A stretch of DNA of 64,000 nt from Phyllobacterium myrsinacearum (lineage in GTDB: Bacteria; Pseudomonadota; Alphaproteobacteria; Rhizobiales; Rhizobiaceae): positions 496,001-560,000 of the forward strand of contig NZ_PVBT01000001.1 of assembly GCF_002980555.1 (NCBI RefSeq). The letters run 5' to 3'. Under the pieces are notes generated by a model, which worked only from the letters and a program-made list of their open reading frames with translations, was not told where the DNA came from and ran no database searches. Below, in pieces: positions 10,707-20,343 of the stretch. Each line of letters starts with the position of its first letter. Positions within the stretch are counted from its first letter, which is position 1. Position numbers and translations under genes: made by a program.

Positions 10707-11624
10707 ATGAGCGGCCGGCATTATCAAGTCTATGATGTTTTCACCGACGAGGTCCTGACGGGCAATCCCCTCGCGGTTGTGCACGATGCGGCCGGACTGG
10801 ATGATGCCGCCATGCAGCGCATTGCCGGGCAATTCAATCTGTCCGAGACGGTGTTTGTGCTGCCGGCGCAGAACCCCGCCCATACGGCGCAGATCAGGAT
10901 TTTCACGCCCGACTACGAAATGCCTTTTGCCGGTCATCCGACCGTTGGCTCCGCCATTGCCCTGGCGCAAAGCCGCTTTCCCGATGTTGCGGGGGATCAG
11001 GAAACGCTGATCATTCTGGAAGAGAAGGTCGGCCCGGTCCGCTGCGGCGTGAAGCTCAGCAAGGCGGGAGCATTTGCCGAATTCGATCTTCCCAAGCTGC
11101 CGGAACAGGTGCCGTACAATCACGACAGGATCGCATTGGCCAATGCCCTGCGCCTGGAGCCAAGGGAGATCGGCTTCGAGAATCACGTTCCGACCGTCTG
11201 GGATGCGGGCGTGCCTTACCTGCTGATCCCGATTCACGGGCTGGCCGCCGCCGGGCGGATTCGAATCAATCAGGACGCCATGAAAAAGGCTGCGCCTGTG
11301 ATCGACGGGCGTCAGCTGCCCGCTTATGTCTATTGCCGCGAAACGACGCTGCACGACAGCAATTTTCATGCGCGGATGTTTGTCAGCGACGAAGGCACCT
11401 ATGAGGACCCGGCAACGGGTTCCGCCACGGCAGCTTTTGCTGGCGCCATCCAGCACTTTGACCGGCCGCTCGACGGATTGCTGCGGCTGTGGCTGGAGCA
11501 GGGCCAGGAAATGGGCCGTCCATCGCGCTTGCGGCTGGAGCTGGATATCGCCGACCAGAAGCTTGCCGGCGGGCGTATCGGTGGTTCGGCGGTCAAGACG
11601 GCAGAGGGACAGCTTTTTGTTTAA
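10707..11624 (+). CDS. PhzF family isomerase/epimerase
   Basis: A 305-residue member of the PhzF/DAP-epimerase fold family. The start YQVYDVFTDEVLTGNPLAVV, the block FNLSETVFVLP with the catalytic Glu, the phosphate-free substrate loop MPFAGHPTVGSAIAL and the late EDPATGSATAAFAGAI are all diagnostic. PhzF itself isomerises a phenazine precursor, but no phenazine genes are near, and most rhizobial paralogues have unknown substrates. ATG 10707 is supported by GAGGAG 7 bases upstream; an earlier in-frame ATG at 10611 lacks this support. Confidence 0.88.
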   Translation: MSGRHYQVYDVFTDEVLTGNPLAVVHDAAGLDDAAMQRIAGQFNLSETVFVLPAQNPAHTAQIRIFTPDYEMPFAGHPTVGSAIALAQSRFPDVAGDQETLIILEEKVGPVRCGVKLSKAGAFAEFDLPKLPEQVPYNHDRIALANALRLEPREIGFENHVPTVWDAGVPYLLIPIHGLAAAGRIRINQDAMKKAAPVIDGRQLPAYVYCRETTLHDSNFHARMFVSDEGTYEDPATGSATAAFAGAIQHFDRPLDGLLRLWLEQGQEMGRPSRLRLELDIADQKLAGGRIGGSAVKTAEGQLFV

Positions 11625-11727
11625 ACAACTTATTGTTCAAAGCTGACATAAAGTTTTCAAGAAGGGCTGGACAGGCCGGATTTGCCCCGTTATAGAGCCC
11701 CCACCTTCGGTCGTCAAAGCGGCTGAC

Positions 11728-11803
<76 letters not shown>

Positions 11804-11808
11804 ATCAG

Positions 11809-11842
11809 AACCCCAGGTCATGTCAATGACTTGGGGTTTTCT
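11809..11842 (+). terminator. Intrinsic terminator after tRNA-Lys
   Basis: The arms AACCCCAGGTCAT and ATGACTTGGGGTT (one G-T wobble) enclose a GTCA loop and are followed by a short T run. It ends the tRNA transcript and lies just before the stop of the convergent FkbM gene. Confidence 0.85.
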
Positions 11843-11857
11843 CATTTTACCGCGATT

Positions 11858-12604
11858 TTAGAGCATCCGCTGTTTTGGCTTGGCCAGAAGATGAGGGTTG
11901 GGCAGACCGATGAGGTAATTCATGTCGATCTCATGCGCCTCGTGCCATTCGGGATCCTCGTCGATGGAAAAAACATATCCGCCGGCCGGCAGGGCTTCCA
12001 TGATGGCAAAGCAGTGGGCACGCGCGTCGACCTGCATGAAGTTGTGAATTTCGATGTCGATAAACGGCAGCTGCTGCAACACGCCGCGGGCGCCCTTCAG
12101 GGCGGCAACCTCATGTCCTTCCACGTCGATCTTGAGAAAATCCACCTTGCCGAGATCCGCATCGTCAAGCGCGATGACCTCGACGACCAGATCACCATCG
12201 GGAGCATGCACATTGATATCGTTGAGGATGACGTTGCTGTGCGGGGCCAGCACCTTGTGGGTGCCCGTCTTCTGCCCGACGGCCTTGCCATGCGTCACCA
12301 CATTTGCCAGCCCGTTCAGCTCGGCATTGCGCTGCACGACACCCGCATTGAATGGCAGCGCGTCAAAAGCGGTCACCCTGCCGGCGGGACCCGCCTTTTG
12401 GCCGAACAGCACAGTCATCAATCCATGATGGGAGCCGCAGTCAACAACATGCGAGCCTGGTTCGATCAAGTAAATGCAACGCTCGCGAAATCCAGTATAG
12501 TTGTTACCAACTGCAACGTACCAATGATATCCGATCTCATCGGCGATACAAAACGGTAAAGATCTGTCGCCATATCTTATGTTTTCAACGAATGGATATA
12601 TCAA
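11858..12604 (-). CDS. FkbM family methyltransferase
   Basis: A 248-residue SAM-dependent methyltransferase. The SAM-binding motif is YLIEPGSHVVDCGSHHGLMTVLFG (DCGSHHG in place of the usual DxGxxxG), and the FkbM-type block DFLKIDVEGHEVAALKGA follows at about residues 154-172. FkbM proteins O-methylate sugars, lipids or polyketides; the substrate is unknown. It ends 55 bases from a tRNA gene and its upstream region (12560-12720) is markedly AT-rich compared with neighbours, which suggests it may have arrived by horizontal transfer. No sugar or polysaccharide genes are adjacent. Confidence 0.8.
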   Translation of the reverse strand: MIYPFVENIRYGDRSLPFCIADEIGYHWYVAVGNNYTGFRERCIYLIEPGSHVVDCGSHHGLMTVLFGQKAGPAGRVTAFDALPFNAGVVQRNAELNGLANVVTHGKAVGQKTGTHKVLAPHSNVILNDINVHAPDGDLVVEVIALDDADLGKVDFLKIDVEGHEVAALKGARGVLQQLPFIDIEIHNFMQVDARAHCFAIMEALPAGGYVFSIDEDPEWHEAHEIDMNYLIGLPNPHLLAKPKQRML

Positions 12605-12795
12605 TTACTTATCACTCCCGTCGAATTTTGTTTAAGAGTCTCTTACATAATCGTAATGTTGTCTAGTGATGCAAGTATAAAGTTGAATTAATAGTGATTT
12701 GCAGTTGGTTGGTGCAGGTCGTCGCCGTCAAGAGCGCTGCTGCCGCCGCATGGCCGAGTATGCAGCGGCGCGGTGATGCTGCAAGACACATAGCG
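12605..12795. other. AT-rich intergenic region upstream of the FkbM gene
   Basis: Bases 12605-12710 are strongly AT-rich in a roughly 60% GC background; no convincing gene is seen on either strand. It probably holds the promoter of the minus-strand FkbM gene and may mark the edge of acquired DNA next to tRNA-Lys. Confidence 0.4.
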
Positions 12796-12814
12796 ACAGA
12801 ATAAGCCCATTTGC

Positions 12815-12999
12815 GTCAGATCGTTTGCCCTTCTTTCCCGTGGTTAATACCGGTGCAGCGAACGCAGATGCAAACGGCCGCGGGCGGCTCGTGTCAGAGG
12901 GCAAGGCACGTGAAAACCACGGGTTGAACGATGATTTCTGTTGCTTTCCGGCGGGTCCCAACTATAACGCCTTGAACAGGGCCGGATGGCCCTTTTTTC
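12815..12999 (+). ncRNA. Candidate structured RNA or leader ahead of the RidA gene
   Basis: There is no convincing coding sequence here, yet the stretch ends in a clear intrinsic terminator (12978-12999). Two long-range pairings can be read: TTGCCCT (12825-12831) with AGGGCAA (12898-12904), and CCCGTGGTT (12837-12845) with AACCACGGG (12915-12923). They cross, so together they would form a pseudoknot. A small hairpin GCCG/CGGC (12877-12888) lies inside. It could be a small RNA or a leader that controls read-through into the downstream gene. I recognise no known family. Confidence 0.3.
12978..12999 (+). terminator. Intrinsic terminator 50 bases upstream of the RidA gene
   Basis: The stem AGGGCC/GGCCCT with loop GGAT is followed by a run of six or more T. 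No gene on the plus strand ends just before it, which points to an unannotated transcript or a leader attenuator. Confidence 0.8.
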
Positions 13000-13049
13000 T
13001 TATATGCCTGTCCAGTATCGATCTATCCAAACTGCTAGAGGAGCTTTCC

Positions 13050-13394
13050 ATGAGCATTCGTCGTATTGAAGTCGGCCCACGCATGAGCCAGGCCGTTATC
13101 CATGGCAACACGGTTTATCTTGCAGGACAGGTCGGCACGCCGGGCAAAAGCGTCACCGAGCAGACCAAGGACGTTCTGGCTTCGGTCGAGCGCCTGTTGA
13201 AGGAAGCCGGTTCCGACAAGTCCAAGATCCTGCAGGCCATCATCTGGATGGCCGACATGAAGGACTTTGCTGAAATGAATGCGGTTTGGGATGCCTGGGT
13301 TGATCCGGCCAACACGCCTGCGCGCGCCACCGGCGAAGCCAAGCTGGCGACACCGGACTACCTCGTCGAAATCATCATCACCGCTGCCATCTGA
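13050..13394 (+). CDS. RidA/YjgF family enamine/imine deaminase-like protein
   Basis: A 114-residue member of the RidA superfamily. RidA hydrolyses reactive enamines and imines such as 2-aminoacrylate made by PLP enzymes. Seen here: VYLAGQVG near residue 30, the assembly stretch QTKDVLASVERLLKEAGSDKSKIL, and NTPARATGEAKLATPDYLVEI, which contains the conserved Arg that binds the carboxylate. The family trimer normally has about 115-130 residues, so the length fits. AGAGGAG precedes the ATG. It follows the terminator at 12978. The motif is not the classic RidA type, so a Rid1-7 subgroup with another substrate is possible. Confidence 0.85.
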   Translation: MSIRRIEVGPRMSQAVIHGNTVYLAGQVGTPGKSVTEQTKDVLASVERLLKEAGSDKSKILQAIIWMADMKDFAEMNAVWDAWVDPANTPARATGEAKLATPDYLVEIIITAAI

Positions 13395-13443
13395 TTCCCT
13401 GCGGAAAATCCGTCCGATAGGGCGGATTTGGCAGAATGACAGG

Positions 13444-13480
13444 TTCATCCCGGCGGAAATATTGAATTTGCCGGGATGAA
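13444..13480. repeat. Inverted repeat between the RidA gene and rpsU
   Basis: The 11-bp arms TTCATCCCGGC and GCCGGGATGAA are separated by about 15 AT-rich bases, with no T run after them. It may be a transcript-end hairpin for the RidA gene or a leader element of rpsU. Confidence 0.5.
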
Positions 13481-13644
13481 ATACAGTGCATGTCAGTAAA
13501 ACTGCGCCCGTGCACTGGATTTTTAGCGCGGGAATGAATAAAGTCCGCGCTTCTCGGGATTGCCGTTGTGGTAATTCATCAAACGCTTGTCTGATTGTGG
13601 CGCTTAGGTCCGCAAGACGAGACAAGCATGGGTAAGGAAAACGA

Positions 13645-13920
13645 TTGCAAGTTCTCGTCCGTGATAACAATGTTGAACAGGCCCTCCGGGTCCTGAAAAA
13701 GAAGATGCAGCGCGAAGGTCTCTTTCGCGAAATGAAGGCGCGCCAGGCTTTTGAAAAGCCATCCGAGCGCCGTGTCCGTGAAAAGGCTGAAGCCGTCAGC
13801 CGCGCCCGCAAGGCAGCGCGCAAGCAGGCACAGCGTGAAGGTCTGCTTCCTGGTCCGAAGAAGAAAGAACGCGTTGCCCGTCCAGGTGCCGCTTCCAGCG
13901 ATTTCAACAACAACCGATAA
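13645..13920 (+). CDS. rpsU: 30S ribosomal protein S21
   Basis: A 91-residue basic protein beginning [31 protein letters not shown], the conserved S21 core, followed by a lysine/arginine-rich helix ([22 protein letters not shown]) and a C-terminal tail of about 20 residues. S21 binds the 30S platform near the anti-Shine-Dalgarno sequence. The start is TTG at 13645 with TAAGGA upstream; the family start MQVLVRDNN rules out later codons. At 91 residues it is longer than most S21 proteins (about 70). A hairpin terminator follows at 13960. Rhizobia often carry more than one S21 gene; whether this is the only copy cannot be judged here. Confidence 0.93.
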   Translation: MQVLVRDNNVEQALRVLKKKMQREGLFREMKARQAFEKPSERRVREKAEAVSRARKAARKQAQREGLLPGPKKKERVARPGAASSDFNNNR

Positions 13921-13959
13921 TCAATGACCGGAGTTTCCGGTCCTTGCAAAACGCGACAG

Positions 13960-13998
13960 AACCCGCACAGCACGCCATGCTGGAGCGGGTTTCGTTTT
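13960..13998 (+). terminator. Intrinsic terminator after rpsU
   Basis: AACCCGC pairs with GCGGGTT, and an inner CAGCA/TGCTG helix extends the stem. TTTCGTTTT follows. Confidence 0.7.
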
Positions 13999-14128
13999 AT
14001 GAAGACTCCGCCGTAACTGTCGTCTTCACATCGATATTACCCGGTTTCAAAAAAGTGCCTTCTTGTGCGTTGCATCACGCCGCGCCTATGCATGCTCCAT
14101 GATATTCAAGCCTTATGGAGACCTTTCA

Positions 14129-14698
14129 ATGGCACCCAAGCTCAACATCGTCCATGTCAGCACCCGCCCGGGCCGCGCCGGTTCGCCGGTTTCGAAATGG
14201 TTCCATGACTTCGTCAAACAGGATGGCCAGTTCGAACCCGTCCTGATTGACCTGGCCGATCTCAACCTGCCGGTTTTCGACGAACCCAACCACCCGCGCG
14301 CCAAGAAGTATGAGCATGCGCACACGAAAAAGTGGAGCGCGCTGATCGAAGCGGGCGATGCAATCGTTTTCGTGACGCCGGAATATGACTATTTCGCCCC
14401 GCCATCCCTGACCAATGCGATCATCTATCTCTGGCAGGAGTGGAACTACAAGCCGGTCGGTTTCGTCAGCTATGGCGGCGTGTCGGGCGGCCTGCGCTCG
14501 GTCGAATCGGTCAAGGGCCTCATCGCCGGCCTGCGCATGGTTCCCATCCCCGAAGGCGTTCCCGTTCCGGCGTATCAGCAGTTCATCAACGATGAAGGCG
14601 TGTTCCAGGCCAATGAACTGGTGACGGCGAGTGCCAACACCATGCTTGGCGAATTGCTCAAGTGGAGCAATGCGTTGAAGCCGTTGCGCGCGTCCTGA
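14129..14698 (+). CDS. NADPH-dependent FMN reductase family flavoprotein
   Basis: A 189-residue flavodoxin-like protein. The FMN phosphate loop is HVSTRPGRAGSPVSKW near the N-terminus, and the second loop VTPEYDYFAPPSLTNAIIYLWQEWNYKPVGFVSYGGVSGGLRS is the classic FMN-reductase/azoreductase signature (PEYN-type, here PEYD). Such enzymes reduce quinones, azo dyes or metals with NAD(P)H. ATG 14129 has GGAG 8 bases upstream; an upstream in-frame ATG at 14063 is less likely. It is followed by the thiamine riboswitch, not by a functionally linked gene. Confidence 0.88.
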   Translation: MAPKLNIVHVSTRPGRAGSPVSKWFHDFVKQDGQFEPVLIDLADLNLPVFDEPNHPRAKKYEHAHTKKWSALIEAGDAIVFVTPEYDYFAPPSLTNAIIYLWQEWNYKPVGFVSYGGVSGGLRSVESVKGLIAGLRMVPIPEGVPVPAYQQFINDEGVFQANELVTASANTMLGELLKWSNALKPLRAS

Positions 14699-14796
14699 TC
14701 CGGTAAAGGCGTCCGGAAACAGCAGGGCGCCACGCACACGATTTTACCGATCCGCTTGACAAATGGCGGATCGGGCGTTCAATTCAAGACATTCAC

Positions 14797-14892
14797 CAGG
14801 GGGGTCCCGACAAGGGGCTGAGATTCTGCTGGCTTTTGCAGCGCAGTGACCCGTTGAACCTGATCCAGTTCATACTGGCGTAGGGACGGTGC
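14797..14892 (+). promoter_or_regulatory. TPP riboswitch (THI element)
   Basis: The conserved pieces are present in order: GGGGTCCC at 14801, GGGGCTGAGATT at 14814-14825, then GACCCGTTGAACCTGATCCAG, CATACTGGCGTAGGGAC. The CTGAGA and ACCTGATC blocks form the pyrimidine- and pyrophosphate-binding helices. The thiC start is about 105 bases downstream, so the element should switch off the thiCOSG operon when TPP is plentiful, most likely by masking the ribosome binding site. Confidence 0.95.
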
Positions 14893-14983
14893 GAAAGTCA
14901 TGCGAGTCAGCCTCGGCACATCCGTATCCGGATTCGCAATCTCTTTTCATCCTTCCGGCACAGAACTGGGTTTCCACGCTTAA

Positions 14984-16833
<1,850 letters not shown>

Positions 16834-16834
<1 letters not shown>

Positions 16835-17787
16835 TGCTTATCCTTGTCAAAGGCGCTGGCGTGGCCGGACTTACCGCCGCGCATGAACTGATGGCGCGGG
16901 GCGCAGACGTGACCGTCTTCGACCCGCGCCGCGATACGTCCTCGACCGCCTCATGGTATGCGGGCGGCATGCTCGCCCCCTATTGCGAGCGGGAAAGCGC
17001 GGAGGAGCGGGTGCTGGAACTCGGCCTGGCGGCTGCCTCCTGGTGGGAGGCGGCCCTGCCTGGACGTGTCACGCGCAACGGCACGCTGGTGCTGGCGCCA
17101 GCGCGTGATGCCGGGGAACTCGACCGTTTTGGTTCGCGCACATCGGGTTTTTCTGGTGTGGACGCGCAGGAACTGGGCAGTCTCGAACCTGACCTTGCGG
17201 GACGGTTCCGCCGGGGGCTGTTTTTCCGGGACGAAGCGCATCTCGATCCGCGCCGCGCCCTGACGGCGCTGGCGGCGAAGCTGGCCGCGTCCGGCGTTCG
17301 CTTTGAAAACGAGCGGGACGAGGGCAAATTCGATCGCATTGTCGACTGCACCGGCTATTCCACGGCCAAGCCGGACCTGCGCGGGGTGCGCGGTGAAATG
17401 CTCATCCTGCAAACCCGCGACATCGCGCTGGCCCGGCCTGTCCGGCTGATCCATCCGCGTTTTCCCGTCTACATCGTCCCGCGCGCCGATCACCTCTTCA
17501 TGGTCGGCGCGACGATGATCGAAAGCGATGCGACGGGGCCGGTCACCGCGCGGTCGATGATGGAACTGCTCAATGCCGCCTACAGCCTGCACCCGGCCTT
17601 TGGCGAGGCAGCGATCATCGAGACCGGCGTGGGCGTGCGCCCCGCCTATGCGGATAATTTTCCGCGCGTGACGCGCGATGGCCGGGTGATCAGCATCAAC
17701 GGAATGTACCGGCACGGATTTTTGCTGGCGCCTGCCATGGCGATGCGGGCGGCAGCGATGGCTTTTGACTCGCAGGAGGTAGCTTGA
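16834..17787 (+). CDS. thiO: Glycine oxidase ThiO
   Basis: A 317-residue FAD-dependent oxidase of the DAO family that turns glycine into the iminoglyoxylate needed for the thiazole of thiamine. The ADP-binding motif GAGVAGLTAAHELMARGADVTVFD is at residues 7-30, and GVGVRPAYADNFPRV with ISINGMYRHGFLLAPAMA near the end forms the flavin pocket of this family. It is slightly shorter than Bacillus ThiO (369). The ATG overlaps the thiC stop, indicating translational coupling, and thiS follows 2 bases after its stop. Its use of glycine connects it, loosely, to the betaine-to-glycine genes further along. Confidence 0.9.
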
Positions 17788-17789
17788 TC

Positions 17790-17987
17790 ATGAGACTGAT
17801 CGTCAATGGAGAACCGCACGAGGTTGCGGCCAAAACACTGGCCGATTTGCTCGGCGAATTGGAGTATGATGGCGAATGGCTGGCGACCGCGCTCAATGGC
17901 GAACTGGTGCGAGCGACCGCGCGTGCTGCCGTGGGCCTGAATGACGGCGACCGGGTGGAAATCCTCACCCCGCGGCAGGGAGGCTGA
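17790..17987 (+). CDS. thiS: Sulfur carrier protein ThiS
   Basis: A 65-residue ubiquitin-fold protein beginning MRLIVNGEPHEV and ending in the essential Gly-Gly (RQGG), which is adenylated and converted to a thiocarboxylate as sulfur donor for the thiazole. I use ATG 17790 with AGGAGG upstream; an in-frame TTG at 17784 would add two residues. It lies between thiO and thiG with 2-3 base gaps. Confidence 0.93.
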   Translation: MRLIVNGEPHEVAAKTLADLLGELEYDGEWLATALNGELVRATARAAVGLNDGDRVEILTPRQGG

Positions 17988-17990
17988 GCC

Positions 17991-18764
17991 ATGCTGACCC
18001 TTTATGGCACCGAACTGTCCTCGCGCCTCCTGCTTGGCACCGCGCAATATCCGTCACCGGCGATCCTGATGGACGCGGTGAAGGCGTCGGAAACCAAAAT
18101 CGTCACCGTGTCCCTGCGGCGCGAAATGGCGGGCGGCAAATCCGGCGACAGGTTCTGGTCGCTGATCCAGTCGCTCGGCGTGCATGTGCTACCCAACACG
18201 GCGGGCTGCCACACGGTCAAGGAGGCAGTGCTGACCGCCCAGATGGCCCGGGATATTTTTGCCACCGACTGGATCAAGCTCGAAGTCATCGGCAATCACG
18301 ACACACTGCAGCCGGATGTGTTTGCGCTGGTGGAGGCGGCGCGCATCCTCAACGCGGATGGTTTCAAGGTGTTTCCCTACATGACGGACGATCTGGTCGT
18401 GGCGGAGCGCCTGCTCGAGGCGGGGTGCGAGGTGCTGATGCCGTGGTGTGCTCCGATTGGATCGGCGCTCGGCCCGCTCAATCTGCACGCGCTGCGTGCC
18501 CTGCGCGGGCATTTTCCCGAGGTTCCGCTCATCGTCGATGCCGGGCTCGGCCGTCCGTCTCATGCCGCCACGGTGATGGAGCTGGGCTTTGACGCGATCC
18601 TGCTCAACACGGCGGTTGCCAAGGCGGCGGACCCGGTTGCCATGGCCGCTGCCTTCGCCAAGGCGGCGGATGCCGGGCACATGGCCTTTCATGCGGGCAT
18701 GCTGGAGCCGCGCGATGTGGCGGTGCCGTCAACGCCAGTTATCGGAAAAGCTGTCTTTACCTGA
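17991..18764 (+). CDS. thiG: Thiazole synthase ThiG
   Basis: A 257-residue TIM-barrel enzyme that joins 1-deoxyxylulose 5-phosphate, ThiS thiocarboxylate and iminoglyoxylate into thiazole phosphate. The Schiff-base lysine is in [54 protein letters not shown] and [12 protein letters not shown] are the usual substrate and phosphate loops. It is the last gene of the riboswitch operon here: no thiE follows, although a thiE gene commonly comes next in related genomes. Directly downstream are a methyltransferase gene remnant and a palindromic element, which suggest a rearrangement. Confidence 0.95.
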   Translation: MLTLYGTELSSRLLLGTAQYPSPAILMDAVKASETKIVTVSLRREMAGGKSGDRFWSLIQSLGVHVLPNTAGCHTVKEAVLTAQMARDIFATDWIKLEVIGNHDTLQPDVFALVEAARILNADGFKVFPYMTDDLVVAERLLEAGCEVLMPWCAPIGSALGPLNLHALRALRGHFPEVPLIVDAGLGRPSHAATVMELGFDAILLNTAVAKAADPVAMAAAFAKAADAGHMAFHAGMLEPRDVAVPSTPVIGKAVFT

Positions 18765-18836
18765 TCAGGGCCGTTTGGCGTAACGTACGGCTTCATCGGC
18801 GTAAAAAGCCAGTGTTTCCGGATCATTGGCGGTCAT
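18765..18836 (-). pseudogene. N-terminal remnant of a class I SAM methyltransferase gene
   Basis: Reading the minus strand from ATG 18836 gives 23 residues, MTANDPETLAFYADEAVRYA then KRP, and a stop one base from the thiG stop. The DPETLAFY-x-x-EA-x-x-Y pattern is how many rhizobial SAM methyltransferases begin, just before their SAM-binding domain, which is missing here. If the palindromic element at 18854 is removed, this ATG falls 17 bases after the stop of the Rrf2-family gene, so it was probably the second gene of that operon. A functional micro-peptide cannot be excluded. Confidence 0.5.
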
Positions 18837-18853
18837 GGTGTTTCCCGAGGGGT

Positions 18854-19127
18854 TAGAGCGGTTTGCGGCCATATTGGATCAGTTCTGTTTCCCGGATGGC
18901 GAGACAATCCACGCGGAAGGTAGCAAGGCCGATGTTTATCCATCGGACGAAGCTGCCTGACAAAGTGGGTGTCCGCCAGCCGGAAACCCGAAGGGCCGGG
19001 TGAATTTGGCCCAATTCCTGCGGGTTTTGACTTCGTCCGATGGAGAACATCGGTCTCGTCAAACCCCTTGACCTTGTCCGCAAATTCCCGCCGGCAGAAC
19101 GATTCAATATGGCCGCAAACCGCTCTA
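18854..19127. mobile_element. MITE-like palindromic element inserted in a stop codon
   Basis: A 274-base element whose ends are inverted repeats: TAGAGCGGTTTGCGGCCATA (18854-18873) matches, in reverse complement, the sequence ending at 19127. Similarity continues inward with gaps, including CCATCGGACGAAG (left) against CTTCGTCCGATGG (right). It has no coding capacity. A TA dinucleotide at both ends would be the target duplication typical of IS630/Tc1-type MITEs. The right end supplies the TAG stop of the Rrf2-family gene. Confidence 0.7.
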
Positions 19128-19574
19128 ACTGTCGAGCACGGCTGCCAGCTTGCCGCCGTTGCCATAGGCGAGGCAATCGGCAATCGTGGTCTTATCGAGC
19201 ACGCCGCGCGTCACATTGGCGACCTCGCTGAAGACATGGCGGATTTCGCACTTGTCTTCGCTGTCGCAGTCTTCGCAGCGCCGGTAGGCAATCTTGCTGA
19301 GGCACGGCAGGGGCGCAATCGGCCCGTCGATCAGTCTGAGGACCTCGCCGAAGGTGATGTCCTCTGCCTGCTTGAGCAGGAGATAGCCGCCCATCTTGCC
19401 GCGGCGGCTCATGACGATGCCCTGGTGTTTCAGGTCAAGCAGGATCTGTTCCAGGAATTTCTTCGGAATGTTCTGTTCTTCAGCGATATCCGAAATGAAG
19501 AGGGCCTTTTCGGCATCGGCTCTGGCGAGAACGACAAGCGCCCGGAGCGCATATTTGGCTTTCTGCGAAATCAT
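19125..19574 (-). CDS. Rrf2 family Fe-S-type transcriptional regulator
   Basis: A 149-residue winged-helix protein of the Rrf2 family. The DNA-binding part is MISQKAKYALRALVVLARADAEKALFISDIAEEQNIPKKFLEQILLDLKHQGIVMSRRGKMGGYLL. A cysteine-rich region follows: PCLSKIAYRRCEDCDSEDKC, with four to five cysteines instead of the three of IscR or RirA, so it may bind a cluster or sense redox. It is divergent to the cysPTW sulfate genes (about 770 bases away), and Rrf2 proteins such as CymR control sulfur metabolism, so control of sulfate uptake is a reasonable inference. Its TAG stop is provided by the palindromic element. Confidence 0.85.
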   Translation of the reverse strand: MISQKAKYALRALVVLARADAEKALFISDIAEEQNIPKKFLEQILLDLKHQGIVMSRRGKMGGYLLLKQAEDITFGEVLRLIDGPIAPLPCLSKIAYRRCEDCDSEDKCEIRHVFSEVANVTRGVLDKTTIADCLAYGNGGKLAAVLDS

Positions 19575-19879
19575 GATTGTTGCCTGACCACCCTATGAGA
19601 TGCAGTCATAGTCCCTCGCTCCACATTTTCTAGTGCTAAAGTGTTAAAAAATGGAGTTTTTTCATGGCGGCCAAATGTCTTAAAAATGGCTGTTAAGGCC
19701 CTGAAAAATAATCATTCATAAAGAATTAAGCATTCTAAAAGTTGCAAAAGCGTTAAAATCGATACACGATTAAACAGGTAGTGATTGTTGACAAATTTTT
19801 ACAACCGGTCATCATCGGGTATTGGTTGTCTCGTGGAGACAGCTGCACTCTGCAACCCAACTGTTTCCTGGAGGTCGCA
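19575..19879. other. Intergenic region between the Rrf2-family gene and a small ORF
   Basis: AT-rich (19600-19800), with no gene seen. It should contain the divergent promoters of the Rrf2-family gene and of the small gene at 19880. I could not pick out a convincing operator. Confidence 0.5.
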
Positions 19880-20071
19880 ATGTACAGTGAAGTATCCGGC
19901 ATCTTTAATCGGGCGGAACGCCTGTGGCGCGAGGTATTTGCTTCGGAAACCCTCGATACCGGGACACGCGATGCGAAGAAGCGGGACAGCGACGAGGCCT
20001 CGGCCAAGCGCCACCGCAACTGGACCGAAGAGGATTTCCTCTGGTGCTGGCAGCATCGCGGCTTCTGGTAA
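19880..20071 (+). CDS. Hypothetical small protein, 63 residues
   Basis: ATG 19880 is preceded by TGGAGGT at ideal spacing. The product begins MYSEVSGIFNRAERLWREVF, has a charged middle (RDAKKRDSDEASAKRHRNW) and a tryptophan-rich end, TEEDFLWCWQHRGFW. No membrane helix or known domain is seen. It lies 273 bases ahead of cysP on the same strand and behind the Rrf2-family regulator, so a role in sulfur control is possible but unproven. I do not recognise the family. Confidence 0.5.
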   Translation: MYSEVSGIFNRAERLWREVFASETLDTGTRDAKKRDSDEASAKRHRNWTEEDFLWCWQHRGFW

Positions 20072-20343
20072 GACGCTTTTGATCGAGACGCTGCCTCGCG
20101 GCATCGCGGGGTGGAAGCAGATTGCGGAACCGGTCCCGATAGACCGGGCGAATATTTCATTTTGGGTATTTCTTAGAATAAAATTTTAAGAAGCAAGTGA
20201 TTGTTGGAATTGCAATTCTTCCTCTCCCGGAAAATTGACGGCATTCTCGGAAAAAATATCCGTTCTCCTATGACATCGCTGGGTTGGATGGGGCTGGGTT
20301 CATTTCGACAGCACGATCCGTGCTGGCTGCTTGGGAGAATGCA

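Noticed and set aside
8697-11456. A 919-codon minus-strand frame across the EEP, Nudix and PhzF genes
   Set aside because: It spans three independent, well-supported plus-strand genes and has no domain signal.
12825-13049. N-terminal extension of the RidA-like protein from an ATG at 12825
   Set aside because: The extension crosses a strong terminator and a possible RNA structure. The family start MSIRRIEVG and AGAGGAG support ATG 13050.
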